Assembly: GCF_028714655.1 (NCBI RefSeq)
Contig: NZ_JAQTLY010000004.1
Coordinates: 62,001-126,000 of the forward strand
DNA length: 64,000 nucleotides
From: Sulfurimonas sp.
GTDB lineage: Bacteria; Campylobacterota; Campylobacteria; Campylobacterales; Sulfurimonadaceae
Direction: 5' to 3'
In this document: positions 18,670 through 27,926 of the stretch, piece by piece
Position numbering within the stretch: position 1 is the first letter of the stretch
How the letters are laid out: each line of letters begins with the position of its first letter
Translations under genes and position numbers: made by a program
The notes under the pieces: model-generated
What the model saw: the letters and a program-made list of their open reading frames with translations, nothing else
What the model was told of the DNA's origin: nothing
Databases searched by the model: none

Positions 18670-18725
18670 CCATGAATTAAGTTCAGGGTGATGAGCAGTT
18701 CGTCATTCCAAGCTTGACTTGGAAT
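18670..18725. repeat. Palindromic dispersed repeat, copy 1
   Basis: Two adjacent inverted repeats: CCATGAA-TTAAG-TTCAGGG (one mismatch) and ATTCCAAG-CTTGA-CTTGGAAT. The same pair with near-identical arms occurs inside hypF at 34115-34213 in the same orientation. The arms resemble the RPE-type palindromic elements described in Rickettsia and other bacteria. This copy lies in the leader of the gene at 18786. Confidence 0.8.
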
Positions 18726-18772
18726 CTAGTTTAAAATTTAATCAGAAGATTCAATTTTAAACTAGATTTTTT
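18723..18772 (+). terminator. Strong intrinsic-terminator hairpin in a 5' leader
   Basis: AATCTAGTTTAAAATT (18723-18738) pairs perfectly with 18753-18768 over 16 bases, with a nested 4-base stem (AATC/GATT) in the loop and TTTT directly after. It lies just before the ribosome site of the gene at 18786, so it would stop transcription ahead of that gene. Its left arm shares the AAT at 18723-18725 with the second palindrome of the repeat. Confidence 0.7.
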
Positions 18773-18785
18773 ACAGGAGAATGAT

Positions 18786-19094
18786 ATGTCGGATAATTAT
18801 ATAGAGATGCTTGAACCGACGCCTAAGCTTTATTCAAAAAAATGTAAATTTATCTCTTTTTTACTGAAACTATTTTTACAATTTACTACGCCGCTATCTA
18901 GTTTGGCGGCATGGTATCTGTATGACTATTTTATAGCAATGCTTACTTTGGTATTATCTTTTATAGTAATGGGCATAGTTCGTTCAAAACTGCGAAACAG
19001 CGTAATTCCCCCTGCTCAAAGAGAGTATCACTATAACGACAAAGGGATAGCCGACTGGTATACGGCAAAAGAGTTATGCTATGAGACTCATTAG
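18786..19094 (+). CDS. Small two-helix membrane protein of unknown function
   Basis: 102 residues. Hydrophobic segments at about 25-45 and 50-65 (IAMLTLVLSFIVMGIV) are followed by a soluble tail with YHYNDKGIADWYTAKELCYETH. No family recognised. A good CAGGAG site lies before the ATG. The leader carries a palindromic repeat and terminator-like hairpin, so expression may be conditional. Its stop overlaps the 3' end of the convergent MBL-fold gene by four bases. Confidence 0.6.
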   Translation: MSDNYIEMLEPTPKLYSKKCKFISFLLKLFLQFTTPLSSLAAWYLYDYFIAMLTLVLSFIVMGIVRSKLRNSVIPPAQREYHYNDKGIADWYTAKELCYETH

Positions 19095-20488
19095 AGCTTC
19101 ATAGGAACGCCATAACTCATAATGTGACTCTCATGCCCTAATTCTCTCTTAATGACATCGGCAAATGCCCCCATCTTATCTACTTCTCCGTGAATTAGAT
19201 AAATATTTTTCAAACCTTCAATAGGTCGTATCCACTCAATCAACTCATTCTGATCCGCATGAGCCGAAAAGCCGTTAATAGTGTAAACTTTAGCTTTTAC
19301 TACGATATCTTCACCGTAAATTTTTATTAATTTTTCACCGTCAACTATACTTCGTCCTAATGTTTCTTTAACCTGATATCCGACAAAAACAACTGCATTT
19401 TTTGGATTCCAAAGTCTATGTTTTAAGTGGTGCATTATCCGTCCGCCGTTACACATACCGCTGCCTGCAATTATTATACACTTCTCTTTTACTCTATTTA
19501 TTGCTATTGATTGTTCTCTTGTCGTAGTCGGCTCAAGCCATGCAAATGAAAACGGATCGCTTCCGCTTCCTGTTGAATATTCAACCTCGTCGCTTAAATG
19601 AATCGGATAGCGATTGTAAAGCTTTGTCGCTTTTATAGCAAGCGGACTATCGAGAAAGATGCGGCACTTAGGCAGCTCGCCGTTATCATGCATCCCGTGA
19701 AGCAGCCATAGTATCTCTTGCGTTCTCTCTAGCGCAAAAGAGGGGATTATAACACTACCGTTATGCTTAAGCGTTGAGACTACCGCCTCTTTAAACTCTT
19801 CTATGCTTTGTTCTAACAGTTTGTGATTGCGATCTCCGTATGTCGACTCGATAAAGAGCGAATCCGCTTCCCCGATATTGTCACGACTGTCTATTATCAT
19901 CCTTTGCGGGGAGCCAATATCGCCTGAAAATACAATCCTCTTATGTTGATTCTCCTCTTGATAATCAATCATAACAAAAGCACTGCCCATTATATGTCCT
20001 GCATTGCCTAAAGATACTCTTATATGCTGTTTAAGCTTATGTTCTTCAAAATACTCAAGCGTGCGCCATTTTTTCGCAAAAACTTCTTTTACATCTTCTT
20101 TGCTGTACAGAGGTTCAAATATGCCATCCTCTTCACCGCGTCTTCTGGCTTTTTTTCTTATAGTCTTATACTCTTCTTGAAGTATTGAAGCACTGTCAAG
20201 AAGCATTATTTTTGCTATCTCGCAAGTTGCCTCCGTAGAAATTATAGTGCCGTGAAATCCGTCTTTTACCAGCTTTGGCACTCTTCCGATATGATCAAGA
20301 TGTGCGTGAGTCAAAATAAGATAGTCAATTTTTGAGGGGATAAACTCAAAAGGCTTATAATTTTTTTCATCACCGCCGTTTCCTTGAAACATACCGCAAT
20401 CAATCAATATTCTTATAGAGCCTATTTTCAGTAGGTGACACGAACCCGTTACAGTTTGCGCCGCCCCATATGATGTTACGGTTACCAT
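19091..20488 (-). CDS. MBL-fold/beta-CASP RNA-processing exonuclease-like protein
   Basis: About 465 residues. The metallo-beta-lactamase core begins VTVTSYGAAQTVTGSCHLL; the zinc motif is THAHLDHIGR; later motifs are MGSAFVMI, SGDIG and FIESTYGDR. The beta-CASP part has PSFALERTQEILWLL, and the C-terminal zinc ligand box is GFSAHADQNELIEW. This fits COG1236, related to CPSF-73 and bacterial RNases. The ATG at 20488 is preferred because AAGGAT lies eight bases before it; the ORF extends 34 codons upstream without a ribosome site. Confidence 0.87.
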   Translation of the reverse strand: MVTVTSYGAAQTVTGSCHLLKIGSIRILIDCGMFQGNGGDEKNYKPFEFIPSKIDYLILTHAHLDHIGRVPKLVKDGFHGTIISTEATCEIAKIMLLDSASILQEEYKTIRKKARRRGEEDGIFEPLYSKEDVKEVFAKKWRTLEYFEEHKLKQHIRVSLGNAGHIMGSAFVMIDYQEENQHKRIVFSGDIGSPQRMIIDSRDNIGEADSLFIESTYGDRNHKLLEQSIEEFKEAVVSTLKHNGSVIIPSFALERTQEILWLLHGMHDNGELPKCRIFLDSPLAIKATKLYNRYPIHLSDEVEYSTGSGSDPFSFAWLEPTTTREQSIAINRVKEKCIIIAGSGMCNGGRIMHHLKHRLWNPKNAVVFVGYQVKETLGRSIVDGEKLIKIYGEDIVVKAKVYTINGFSAHADQNELIEWIRPIEGLKNIYLIHGEVDKMGAFADVIKRELGHESHIMSYGVPMKL

Positions 20489-20653
20489 TATTAAATCCTT
20501 GATAAAAACTGCTTGATTATATTCAAATTTAACTATTATGAAACTTATACTATAATTCAACATAATAAATAACGATTTACTAAACACCACTAGAAAGGCT
20601 TTTGCTCATTCTAGTGCATAACATATCGGTAAACAAGGGAAATAAAATATTTT

Positions 20654-22591
20654 ATGGCACTAATAGACTTACTAAATATATCAAAACATTATGAAGCTCA
20701 AAAGATTTTAATCGATGTTAATTTTCATGTAGACGAAGGCGAGAGAATCGTTATCATAGGTAAAAACGGAAGCGGAAAATCCACTCTGATGAAGATTGTC
20801 AACGGAACGCTTGAACAAGACGGCGGTGAGAGGATATCCAGACAAAATTTAGAAGTAAAAATGCTATCCCAAAAACCTGAGTTTAAAGAGGGAGATACAG
20901 TAAGAGAAGCCGTAGAGGCAGGTTTAGATGAGCTTAATCGTGCAAAAAAAAGATATGACGAACTCTCCTTACTGCTCGCTGATGATTTTGAGAACAAACT
21001 TTTCATTGATGAACATGAGAGGCTGTCTCGCTATATTGAGCATCACAACGCTTGGAACTTAGACGATAAAATAGAGAGAATTATCCAACATTTTGATCTT
21101 GTGCAGTATGAAGACAAACCCGTAACACTGCTAAGCGGCGGAGAACAAAGAAGAGTAGCACTTGCTTCACTGCTGCTGCAAAAACCGGATGTTTTACTGC
21201 TTGACGAACCTACGAACCACCTTGATGTATATATGGTTGAATTTTTAGAAGAGTTGCTTTTAAAAGAAAAATTTACTCTAGTTTTTATCTCTCACGATAG
21301 ATATTTTATAGACAGAGTAGCTACAAAATGTGTTGAAGTCGAAGATTGTTCTATTAGGGAGTATAGCGGCGGTTACAGCAGTTACTTGACTCAAAAAGAG
21401 GAGTATATGCGAACGCTGGAAAAACAGCATGAAACTCTGCTAACAATACTAAAGAGAGAAAATGAGTGGTTTTCAAGAGGCGTAAAAGCAAGGCTAAAAA
21501 GAAACGAAGGTCGCAAAGAACGACTTATGTCTCTTAGAGAAGATGCCAAAACAAACCCATCCAAAATAAAAAAAATGACGCTGGAGCTTGAGCGCGAAGC
21601 AAAACACTTCAATCGCGACAAAAGCGTAAACAAACAAAAAATGCTCTTTGAAGTGGAAAATTTGGGTTTAACACTGGGAGACAAAGAACTTTTAAAAAAT
21701 TTCACTACCAGAATCCTTCAAAAAGATGTTATAGCTATCGTAGGTCCAAACGGCAGCGGCAAGTCAACCCTGCTTAAAGCTCTTTTAGGACGCATAGAGC
21801 CGACAAGCGGAACCATAAAAAGAGGTGAATTTAAAATAGGTTACTTTGATCAACACCGCGAAATGCTTGATGACGATAAAAATCTTATAGAGACTTTTTG
21901 CCCGCACGGCGGAGACAGAGTAAGTGTTCGCGGTCGCGATATGCATGTTTACGGTTACTTAAAAAATTTTCTTTTTCCAAGAGAGTTTTTGGATAAAAAA
22001 ATAGGCATCCTCAGCGGCGGAGAAAAAAACCGTATCGCTTTAGCCCTGCTTTTTACGAAAAATGTCGACATACTCATACTGGATGAGCCTACAAACGATT
22101 TGGACATCCCGACCATAAACATTTTAGAAGAACAGTTAACCAACTTTAGCGGAGCCGTAATCATAGTAAGCCACGATAGGTATTTTGTAGATAAAATTGC
22201 AAAAAAACTCTTTATTTTTAAAGAAGATAAGCATATTGAGGAGAGTTACCAAAACTACTCTGAGTATTTAGAGCTTGAAAAAGAGCTAAAAGAGCTTGAT
22301 GAAATGGAAAAAGAGAGTCAAAAAGCAGAACCTAAAGCAAGAGAGAGCAAACCAAAAGAGTTAAAACTTACTTTCAAAGAGAAAATTGCACTTGAAAAAC
22401 TGCCTATTGATATAGAAGAGCTTGAAGCAAAACTGGAAGAAAAAAACAGCTGCTTGACAAATCCGCAATGCTACGAGAAAATAGGCATAACGCAATTGGC
22501 AAAAGAGTTAGAAGAACTTGAGAAGCTTTATGAACAAAAGGTTGAGGAGCTGTTAACTATTCAATTAAAAGAGGAAGAGATAAACAGCTAA
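20654..22591 (+). CDS. ABC-F ATPase (Uup-like)
   Basis: 645 residues with two ATP-binding cassettes and no membrane segments. Cassette 1: GKNGSGKST, LLSGGEQRRVALA, LLLDEPTNHLD. Cassette 2: GPNGSGKST, ILSGGEKNRIALA, LILDEPTNDLD. A charged linker lies between them, and the C-terminal 100 residues form a coiled coil as in Uup. ABC-F proteins act on the ribosome, and Uup also affects DNA stability; the exact role here is open. A dispersed-repeat hairpin lies just downstream of the stop. Confidence 0.9.
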   Translation: MALIDLLNISKHYEAQKILIDVNFHVDEGERIVIIGKNGSGKSTLMKIVNGTLEQDGGERISRQNLEVKMLSQKPEFKEGDTVREAVEAGLDELNRAKKRYDELSLLLADDFENKLFIDEHERLSRYIEHHNAWNLDDKIERIIQHFDLVQYEDKPVTLLSGGEQRRVALASLLLQKPDVLLLDEPTNHLDVYMVEFLEELLLKEKFTLVFISHDRYFIDRVATKCVEVEDCSIREYSGGYSSYLTQKEEYMRTLEKQHETLLTILKRENEWFSRGVKARLKRNEGRKERLMSLREDAKTNPSKIKKMTLELEREAKHFNRDKSVNKQKMLFEVENLGLTLGDKELLKNFTTRILQKDVIAIVGPNGSGKSTLLKALLGRIEPTSGTIKRGEFKIGYFDQHREMLDDDKNLIETFCPHGGDRVSVRGRDMHVYGYLKNFLFPREFLDKKIGILSGGEKNRIALALLFTKNVDILILDEPTNDLDIPTINILEEQLTNFSGAVIIVSHDRYFVDKIAKKLFIFKEDKHIEESYQNYSEYLELEKELKELDEMEKESQKAEPKARESKPKELKLTFKEKIALEKLPIDIEELEAKLEEKNSCLTNPQCYEKIGITQLAKELEELEKLYEQKVEELLTIQLKEEEINS

Positions 22592-22612
22592 CTTCCTACA
22601 TAACTTTTTTTT

Positions 22613-22673
22613 AGATTGCTTCACTTTGTTCGCAATGACAGTCATTGCGAGGAGAGAAGCGACGAAGCAATCT
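22613..22673. repeat. 'CEERSDEAI'-type palindromic repeat
   Basis: AGATTGCTTC at 22613 pairs with GAAGCAATCT at 22664, and inside lie TCGCAATGAC and its partner CATTGCGA. The whole can fold into one hairpin. Reading through it yields the peptide CEERSDEAI, a well-known false coding product of this repeat class. It sits between the convergent ABC-F and DAHP synthase genes and could help termination. Confidence 0.85.
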
Positions 22674-22688
22674 ATATGAAAGTGTTAA

Positions 22689-24038
22689 TTACTTTTGAGC
22701 CTCTTTTAGCGTGTCTGCAATCAGAAACGCCAATTCTAACGCCTGATCGGCATTTAGACGAGGGTCGCAATGAGTATGGTAACGAGAGCTTAAATCCTCT
22801 TCGGTTACAACGAATGAACCGCCGATACACTCTGTTACATTTTTACCCGTCATCTCTAAATGAACACCGCCTGCAAATGTGCCCTCTGCTTTATGGACTT
22901 GGAAAAACTGCTTCATCTCTCTAAGGATAGAATCAACAGGACGGGTTTTAAAGTTGTTTGACGATTTGATGGTGTTTCCGTGCATAGGGTCGCAGCTCCA
23001 AAGAACTTTTTTGCCTTCTCTCTCGATTGCGTGGATAAGCTTCGGCATACCGTCGGCTACTTTATCCGCACCCATTCTTACGATAACATTGAGTCGCCCC
23101 GCTTCATTGTCAGGGTTTAAAATATCGCAAAGTCTTACCAAATCTTCAGGATCCATTGACGGACCCGCTTTTAAACCGATAGGATTTTTAATGCCTCTCA
23201 TATACTCGACATGAGCACCGTCAAGCTGGCGAGTTCTGTCCCCTATCCATAACATATGCGCAGAAGTGTCGTACCACTCTCCCGTTAGCGAATCTTTTCT
23301 CGTAAATGCCTCTTCATAAGGAAGCAAAAGAGCTTCGTGAGAAGTGTAAAAATCCGTTTCACGCAAAGTTCTGTGTGTTTTGGATGTAATCCCGCACGCT
23401 TCCATAAATTTTAAAGATTTACCGATTTCTTCTGCCAAATCTTCATATTTTTTACTTATCTCGCTCTGATGCGTAAAATCTAAATTCCATTTGTGAACTT
23501 CGTGCAAATCAGCCAAACCGCCGGATGCAAATGCACGAAGCAAGTTTAGCGTCGCAGCCGATTGGTTGTAAGCCTTTATCATTCTTTGCGGATCGGGTAT
23601 GCGCGCCTCTGAAGTAAAATCAACACCGTTTATGATATCGCCGCGATATGCATCAAGCGTTATGCCGTCAATCGTTTCGGTATTGCTTGAGCGAGGTTTT
23701 GCGAACTGACCGCCCAAACGACCTACTTTTACGACCGGAAGCCCGCCCGCGTATGTCATAACTACCGCCATTTGGAGAACCGCTTTGAAGGTATCGCGAA
23801 TATTGTGCGCATGAAACTCGCTAAAACTCTCGGCGCAATCTCCGCCTTGAAGCAAAAATGCTTTGCCTTCTACAACATTAGCCAGTTGACTCTTAAGCGA
23901 ACGCGCTTCCCCGGCAAAAACAAGCGGCGGATAGTTTCTTAATTCAGCCAAAACTTTATTTAATTCATTTTCGTTTGGATAAGTCGGTTGTTGCACTATA
24001 GGCTTTTCTCTCCAACTTGACGGACTCCAAATACTCAT
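22689..24038 (-). CDS. Class II 3-deoxy-7-phosphoheptulonate synthase
   Basis: 449 residues, the class II (plant/Mycobacterium/Helicobacter) form. Typical motifs are [50 protein letters not shown] and GGVHLEMTG. It condenses PEP with erythrose 4-phosphate to start the shikimate pathway, feeding aroE and trpE further along. AAAAGG precedes the ATG. It is divergent from the diguanylate cyclase gene across about 155 bases. Confidence 0.93.
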   Translation of the reverse strand: MSIWSPSSWREKPIVQQPTYPNENELNKVLAELRNYPPLVFAGEARSLKSQLANVVEGKAFLLQGGDCAESFSEFHAHNIRDTFKAVLQMAVVMTYAGGLPVVKVGRLGGQFAKPRSSNTETIDGITLDAYRGDIINGVDFTSEARIPDPQRMIKAYNQSAATLNLLRAFASGGLADLHEVHKWNLDFTHQSEISKKYEDLAEEIGKSLKFMEACGITSKTHRTLRETDFYTSHEALLLPYEEAFTRKDSLTGEWYDTSAHMLWIGDRTRQLDGAHVEYMRGIKNPIGLKAGPSMDPEDLVRLCDILNPDNEAGRLNVIVRMGADKVADGMPKLIHAIEREGKKVLWSCDPMHGNTIKSSNNFKTRPVDSILREMKQFFQVHKAEGTFAGGVHLEMTGKNVTECIGGSFVVTEEDLSSRYHTHCDPRLNADQALELAFLIADTLKEAQK

Positions 24039-24194
24039 AATAAAACCTTTTTAAATTATCTATTTTTTGTGATTATACATTACGGTACCTAAAATAGGAC
24101 TGATTAAGGGATTTAAAGTTGAAAAACGGTATAAAAGCTATTTTTTATGCTTAAAAATGTATAATGCAAAATATTTTTTTACGGATTATATATT

Positions 24195-25109
24195 ATGCAA
24201 AAAAACGATTTAAAAGCACTTATAGAAGAGATTTATGAAAACCTCCTCGAGCGCATTGATGCAGATGAAAATGCAACAAAAGGGCAAGTTGTCAACTATC
24301 TAAAAGATGCTATTGATATCGTTTCAAATATTAACGATAAAGATATCGACTCCATTGAGCACGCAAAAGCGGCTTTTAGCAATTCATACAAAGAGCTTGT
24401 AAGCCAAAGTTTAAGTTCATATAAAAGCACTAATCAAAAATTTGGAGAGTTGACACAACTCAATGAACAGACACTGCAAAAGTGCAATAACAAACAAATT
24501 GATTTGGAAACTTTGACGACTAAATTTAGCGAGATTCAAACTCATATGACCGACGAAGTGAAAAAAGCAAATCAAATTATCTCAGAGCTATCGGAAAAAG
24601 TCAGAACGCTGGAAGAAACCACAAATTTAGACCCGCTTACAAAAGTTTTTAACAGAAGAGCCTTAATATCATATCTTAACGGCGTATGCTCAAATAAAAA
24701 CATACCGTACAGTCTGCATGTGCTAATGCTTGACATAGACCATTTTAAAGCAATAAACGATACCTACGGGCATATAGCCGGCGATAAAATTTTAATTTTT
24801 ATTTCTAATATCCTTAGAAAAACACTCAGAGACGGAGATAAAATCTTTAGGTTTGGCGGAGAAGAGTTTACGGTTATACTAAATCGCAACAATGATGAAG
24901 ACAGCGAAGCAATCGCAAATAGAATTTTAAAACTGATTTGTTCAAACAAACTGGTTTATATGGGTGAAAATATATCCGTTACGGCAAGTATCGGGATGAC
25001 TAAATTTGTTGAAAACGATACGCCGGACACACTCCTCTCCAGAGCGGACAAAGCTCTTTACGCTTCTAAACATAATGGCAAAAACATGGTCTCTAAGGTA
25101 ATGAAATAA
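24195..25109 (+). CDS. GGDEF diguanylate cyclase
   Basis: 304 residues. The N-terminal half is helical with a coiled coil (about 70-145); the C-terminal GGDEF domain has LDPLTKVFNRRAL, MLDIDHFKAINDTYGH and the active-site form RFGGEEF. It should make c-di-GMP. An inhibitory RxxD site is not obvious. There is no membrane segment. The stop overlaps the cvpA ATG by one base (TAATG). Confidence 0.88.
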   Translation: MQKNDLKALIEEIYENLLERIDADENATKGQVVNYLKDAIDIVSNINDKDIDSIEHAKAAFSNSYKELVSQSLSSYKSTNQKFGELTQLNEQTLQKCNNKQIDLETLTTKFSEIQTHMTDEVKKANQIISELSEKVRTLEETTNLDPLTKVFNRRALISYLNGVCSNKNIPYSLHVLMLDIDHFKAINDTYGHIAGDKILIFISNILRKTLRDGDKIFRFGGEEFTVILNRNNDEDSEAIANRILKLICSNKLVYMGENISVTASIGMTKFVENDTPDTLLSRADKALYASKHNGKNMVSKVMK

Positions 25110-25759
25110 TGGCACTTAGTTATTTTGATATCGTAGTTTCTATTATCATTCTTTTTTTGGGACTAAAAGGAATTATAAACGGCTTTTTCAAAGAGTTGTT
25201 TGGTCTTTTAGGTATTATCGGCGGTATTTTTATAGCTTCTAGAGTAGGCGAAAATGTAGGTAAACTTGTAAGCGACTCTATTTTTAAACTTCAAAGCAGC
25301 GCAGCCGTCAGTTTTACGGGCTTTTTGATTACACTTGCACTTTTTTGGCTCTTTATGGTCGGAGTAGGAGCGCTGTTTAAAAAACTTAGTTCCGTAAGCG
25401 GTCTCGGTGTTTTTGATAAAACTTTAGGTTTTATCTTTAGTGCAAGTAAATTTTTTCTTATCGCCTCTGTAATTGCGTATGCGGCTTATAATGTTAAAGC
25501 CGTAAAAACAAACATCGACCAAATGATGAAAAACAGTATCGTATTTCCTATGCTGGTTAAAATCGGAAGCGTTATTATGAAACTTGATGCCATTGAAATT
25601 TCCCAAGACCTCAATAAGAGTATAAATAAAAGTACGGAGATGATGCAAGAGAACATAAGTGAAACTCTGCAAAACTCAACACTAAAAACCTTAGAAGAGA
25701 CAAAAAAAATATTAAATGAAACCGTAGAGCAAAACACACCTAATAAAGAGAGTAGATAA
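25109..25759 (+). CDS. cvpA: CvpA-family membrane protein
   Basis: 216 residues with four hydrophobic helices in the first 160, starting YFDIVVSIIILFLGLKGIINGFFKELFGLLG, the CvpA signature, and a charged tail rich in Glu, Thr and Asn. In other bacteria CvpA is tied to colicin V export and envelope stress resistance. cvpA followed by fur, lysS and glyA matches the order in Campylobacter jejuni as I recall it, so the block is ancestral. fur starts one base after its stop. Confidence 0.85.
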   Translation: MALSYFDIVVSIIILFLGLKGIINGFFKELFGLLGIIGGIFIASRVGENVGKLVSDSIFKLQSSAAVSFTGFLITLALFWLFMVGVGALFKKLSSVSGLGVFDKTLGFIFSASKFFLIASVIAYAAYNVKAVKTNIDQMMKNSIVFPMLVKIGSVIMKLDAIEISQDLNKSINKSTEMMQENISETLQNSTLKTLEETKKILNETVEQNTPNKESR

Positions 25760-25760
25760 T

Positions 25761-26234
25761 ATGTCTGAAATTACAACCGATTTCAATTATAAAACAGTTG
25801 CATATAAACAATTACTTAATAACTTTAAAGAGCTGCTTAAAAAAAACAATCTAAAGTTTACAATTCAAAGAGAAGTAATACTTGAAACGCTCTACAATTC
25901 CGATGAACACTTAACGCCGGAATCTCTTCATAATCTCATACAGGAGAAATTTCCCGACTTAAAAACAGGAATTGCAACAGTATATAGAACGCTATCGCTC
26001 TTAGAAGAGTCGGATATGGTCACATCTCTCTCTTTCGGTGCGCAAGGAAAGAAGTATGAACTCGGTGCAAAACATCATCATGATCACTTTATCTGCACCG
26101 TATGCGGAAGCATAACCGAGTTTGTTGATGGACAGATAGAAGCGAGACAACATAAAATTGCAAAGGAGTTAGGTTTTAATATGCAAGATCACTCTATGCA
26201 AATTTACGGGATTTGCAAAAATTGCCAAAACTAG
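25761..26234 (+). CDS. fur: Ferric uptake regulator Fur
   Basis: 157 residues. The winged-helix part includes LKFTIQREVILETLYNSDEHLTPESL and GIATVYRTLSLLEE. The metal sites are in HHHDHFICTVCGSITEF and the C-terminal GICKNC pair, so both CxxC zinc sites are intact. It represses iron uptake when iron is plentiful. It has a longer N-terminus than E. coli Fur, as is usual in Campylobacterota. Its position before lysS supports Fur over the PerR paralogue. Confidence 0.92.
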   Translation: MSEITTDFNYKTVAYKQLLNNFKELLKKNNLKFTIQREVILETLYNSDEHLTPESLHNLIQEKFPDLKTGIATVYRTLSLLEESDMVTSLSFGAQGKKYELGAKHHHDHFICTVCGSITEFVDGQIEARQHKIAKELGFNMQDHSMQIYGICKNCQN

Positions 26235-26286
26235 CAAATGCGGTTACGAAGTAAAGTTTCCGTGAAAAAAAATAAAGGAAAAACTA

Positions 26287-27801
26287 TTGGTTTTTGATAA
26301 TAAATTTATACAACAAAGAATTGAAAAAGCAGAACTTCTAAGAAAAGAAGGGATTAATCCATATTCTAACAACTCTAAAAGAAATACGACAATTGAAAAA
26401 TTTTTAAATGTAAACTCCGATATTATTAATAAAGAGAACAAAAGAGACGAAAATCGCCACTATACTTTAAGCGGTCGTATAAAACTATTTAGAATTATGG
26501 GAAAAGCCAGTTTTATTCAAATCGAAGATGAGAGCGGAGTGCTTCAAGTCTATGTAGCAAGAGACCATCTTAAAGAAGACTTCTATAATGAGACTTTTAA
26601 AAAAAATATAGAAGTCGGAGATATCGTAGAAGTTAGCGGATACCCTTTTGTAACCGGTCAAGGCGAGTTATCTCTGCATGCGGATGAACTAAGACTTTTA
26701 ACAAAAGCTATATCACCGTTGCCTGAAAAATTTCACGGTATAACGGATAAAGAGACAAGATACAGAAAAAGATATCTCGACCTTATAATGAACGCGGATG
26801 TCCGTAAAACATTCAAAATTCGTTCAAAAGTCATCTCTCTGACTCGCCGTTTCTTTGAAGACAAAGGCTTTTTAGAAGTTGAAACTCCTATGATGCATCC
26901 GATAGCCGGCGGTGCAAACGCTAAACCGTTTATTACCCATCACAACGCGCTTGGCATCGACAGATACTTGCGAATCGCTCCTGAACTCTATCTAAAAAGA
27001 CTTATTGTCGGTGGTTTTGAAGCTGTTTTTGAGATAAACCGCAACTTTAGAAATGAGGGCATGGACGCTACTCACAACCCTGAGTTTACCTCTATAGAGT
27101 TCTACTGGGCATACAAAACATACAAAGATTTGATTGAAATCACAAAAGAGTATTTTAGATATCTATTTGACCACTTAAATCTGCCTACACAGCTTCCTTA
27201 CGGAGATATGGAAGTCGATTTTAGCCGCTTTAGCGAAGTACCTCTTATCGAGTCTCTCACTACTATCGGCGGAGTTCCGCAAGATATAGTCAACGACAAA
27301 GAGAAGATAGTTGCATTTTTAAAGAGCAAAAATATTCAGGTAAAAAACGGTCTAAATTTAGGTCAACTTCAAGGTGAACTATTTGACGAGTTTGTTGAAG
27401 AGAAACTTATAAATCCTACTTTTATTACAGAGTATCCGGTTGAAATCTCTCCGCTTGCAAGAAGAAGCGACAAAAATCCGGCTATTACAGAGAGATTTGA
27501 GCTTTTCATTGCAGGACGCGAAATTGCCAACGCTTTTAGCGAGTTGAATGACCCAATTGATCAGCTACAAAGATTTGAAGCTCAAGGTGCAGCTAAAGAG
27601 AACGGTGACGATGAAGCGCATGAAATGGATTTGGATTTTATAGAGGCACTTAGCTACGGCATGGCTCCGACAGCCGGTCAAGGTATAGGCATAGACAGAC
27701 TTGTAATGCTGCTCACAAACGAGCACTCAATCAGAGATGTTCTGCTCTTCCCTGCTATGAAACCACTACACAACGAAGAGAAAAACGAAGAAAACGAGTA
27801 G
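26287..27801 (+). CDS. lysS: Lysyl-tRNA synthetase, class II
   Basis: 504 residues: an N-terminal OB-fold anticodon domain ([24 protein letters not shown]) and a class II catalytic core with motif 2 ([23 protein letters not shown]) and motif 3 ([12 protein letters not shown]). It starts with TTG at 26287, with AAAGGAA about eight bases before it. The stop TAG forms part of a 14-base direct repeat that recurs ahead of glyA. Confidence 0.95.
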   Translation: MVFDNKFIQQRIEKAELLRKEGINPYSNNSKRNTTIEKFLNVNSDIINKENKRDENRHYTLSGRIKLFRIMGKASFIQIEDESGVLQVYVARDHLKEDFYNETFKKNIEVGDIVEVSGYPFVTGQGELSLHADELRLLTKAISPLPEKFHGITDKETRYRKRYLDLIMNADVRKTFKIRSKVISLTRRFFEDKGFLEVETPMMHPIAGGANAKPFITHHNALGIDRYLRIAPELYLKRLIVGGFEAVFEINRNFRNEGMDATHNPEFTSIEFYWAYKTYKDLIEITKEYFRYLFDHLNLPTQLPYGDMEVDFSRFSEVPLIESLTTIGGVPQDIVNDKEKIVAFLKSKNIQVKNGLNLGQLQGELFDEFVEEKLINPTFITEYPVEISPLARRSDKNPAITERFELFIAGREIANAFSELNDPIDQLQRFEAQGAAKENGDDEAHEMDLDFIEALSYGMAPTAGQGIGIDRLVMLLTNEHSIRDVLLFPAMKPLHNEEKNEENE

Positions 27802-27896
27802 CTAAAGGAATGATTTCTTTTTACATCTTATCTGACACAAATGTGTCAAGCTTTAGTGCCAAAGCGGCTAGCGTAGCTAAAGGAATTACTTCCTTT
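27798..27896 (+). promoter_or_regulatory. lysS-glyA spacer with direct repeats and hairpins
   Basis: GTAGCTAAAGGAAT occurs exactly at 27798-27811 and 27873-27886, and similarity continues for about 20 bases after each. Each copy can form a stem; the second is AAAGGAA-TTAC-TTCCTTT at 27879-27896. Between them lies TGACACA-AA-TGTGTCA (27833-27848) and GCTTT...AAAGC (27850-27865). This could be a duplicated terminator or leader control of glyA. Confidence 0.45.
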
Positions 27897-27926
27897 TGCG
27901 TTTTAAATTAAATAAAAGGATAGAAA

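Noticed and set aside
18601-18780. A riboswitch aptamer before the 18786 gene
   Set aside because: The structure is explained by a dispersed palindromic repeat plus terminator; no known aptamer core is recognisable.
22616-22924. ORF of 102 codons on the plus strand starting in the repeat after the ABC-F gene
   Set aside because: Its first 20 codons are the CEERSDEAI repeat and the rest lies antisense within the DAHP synthase gene.
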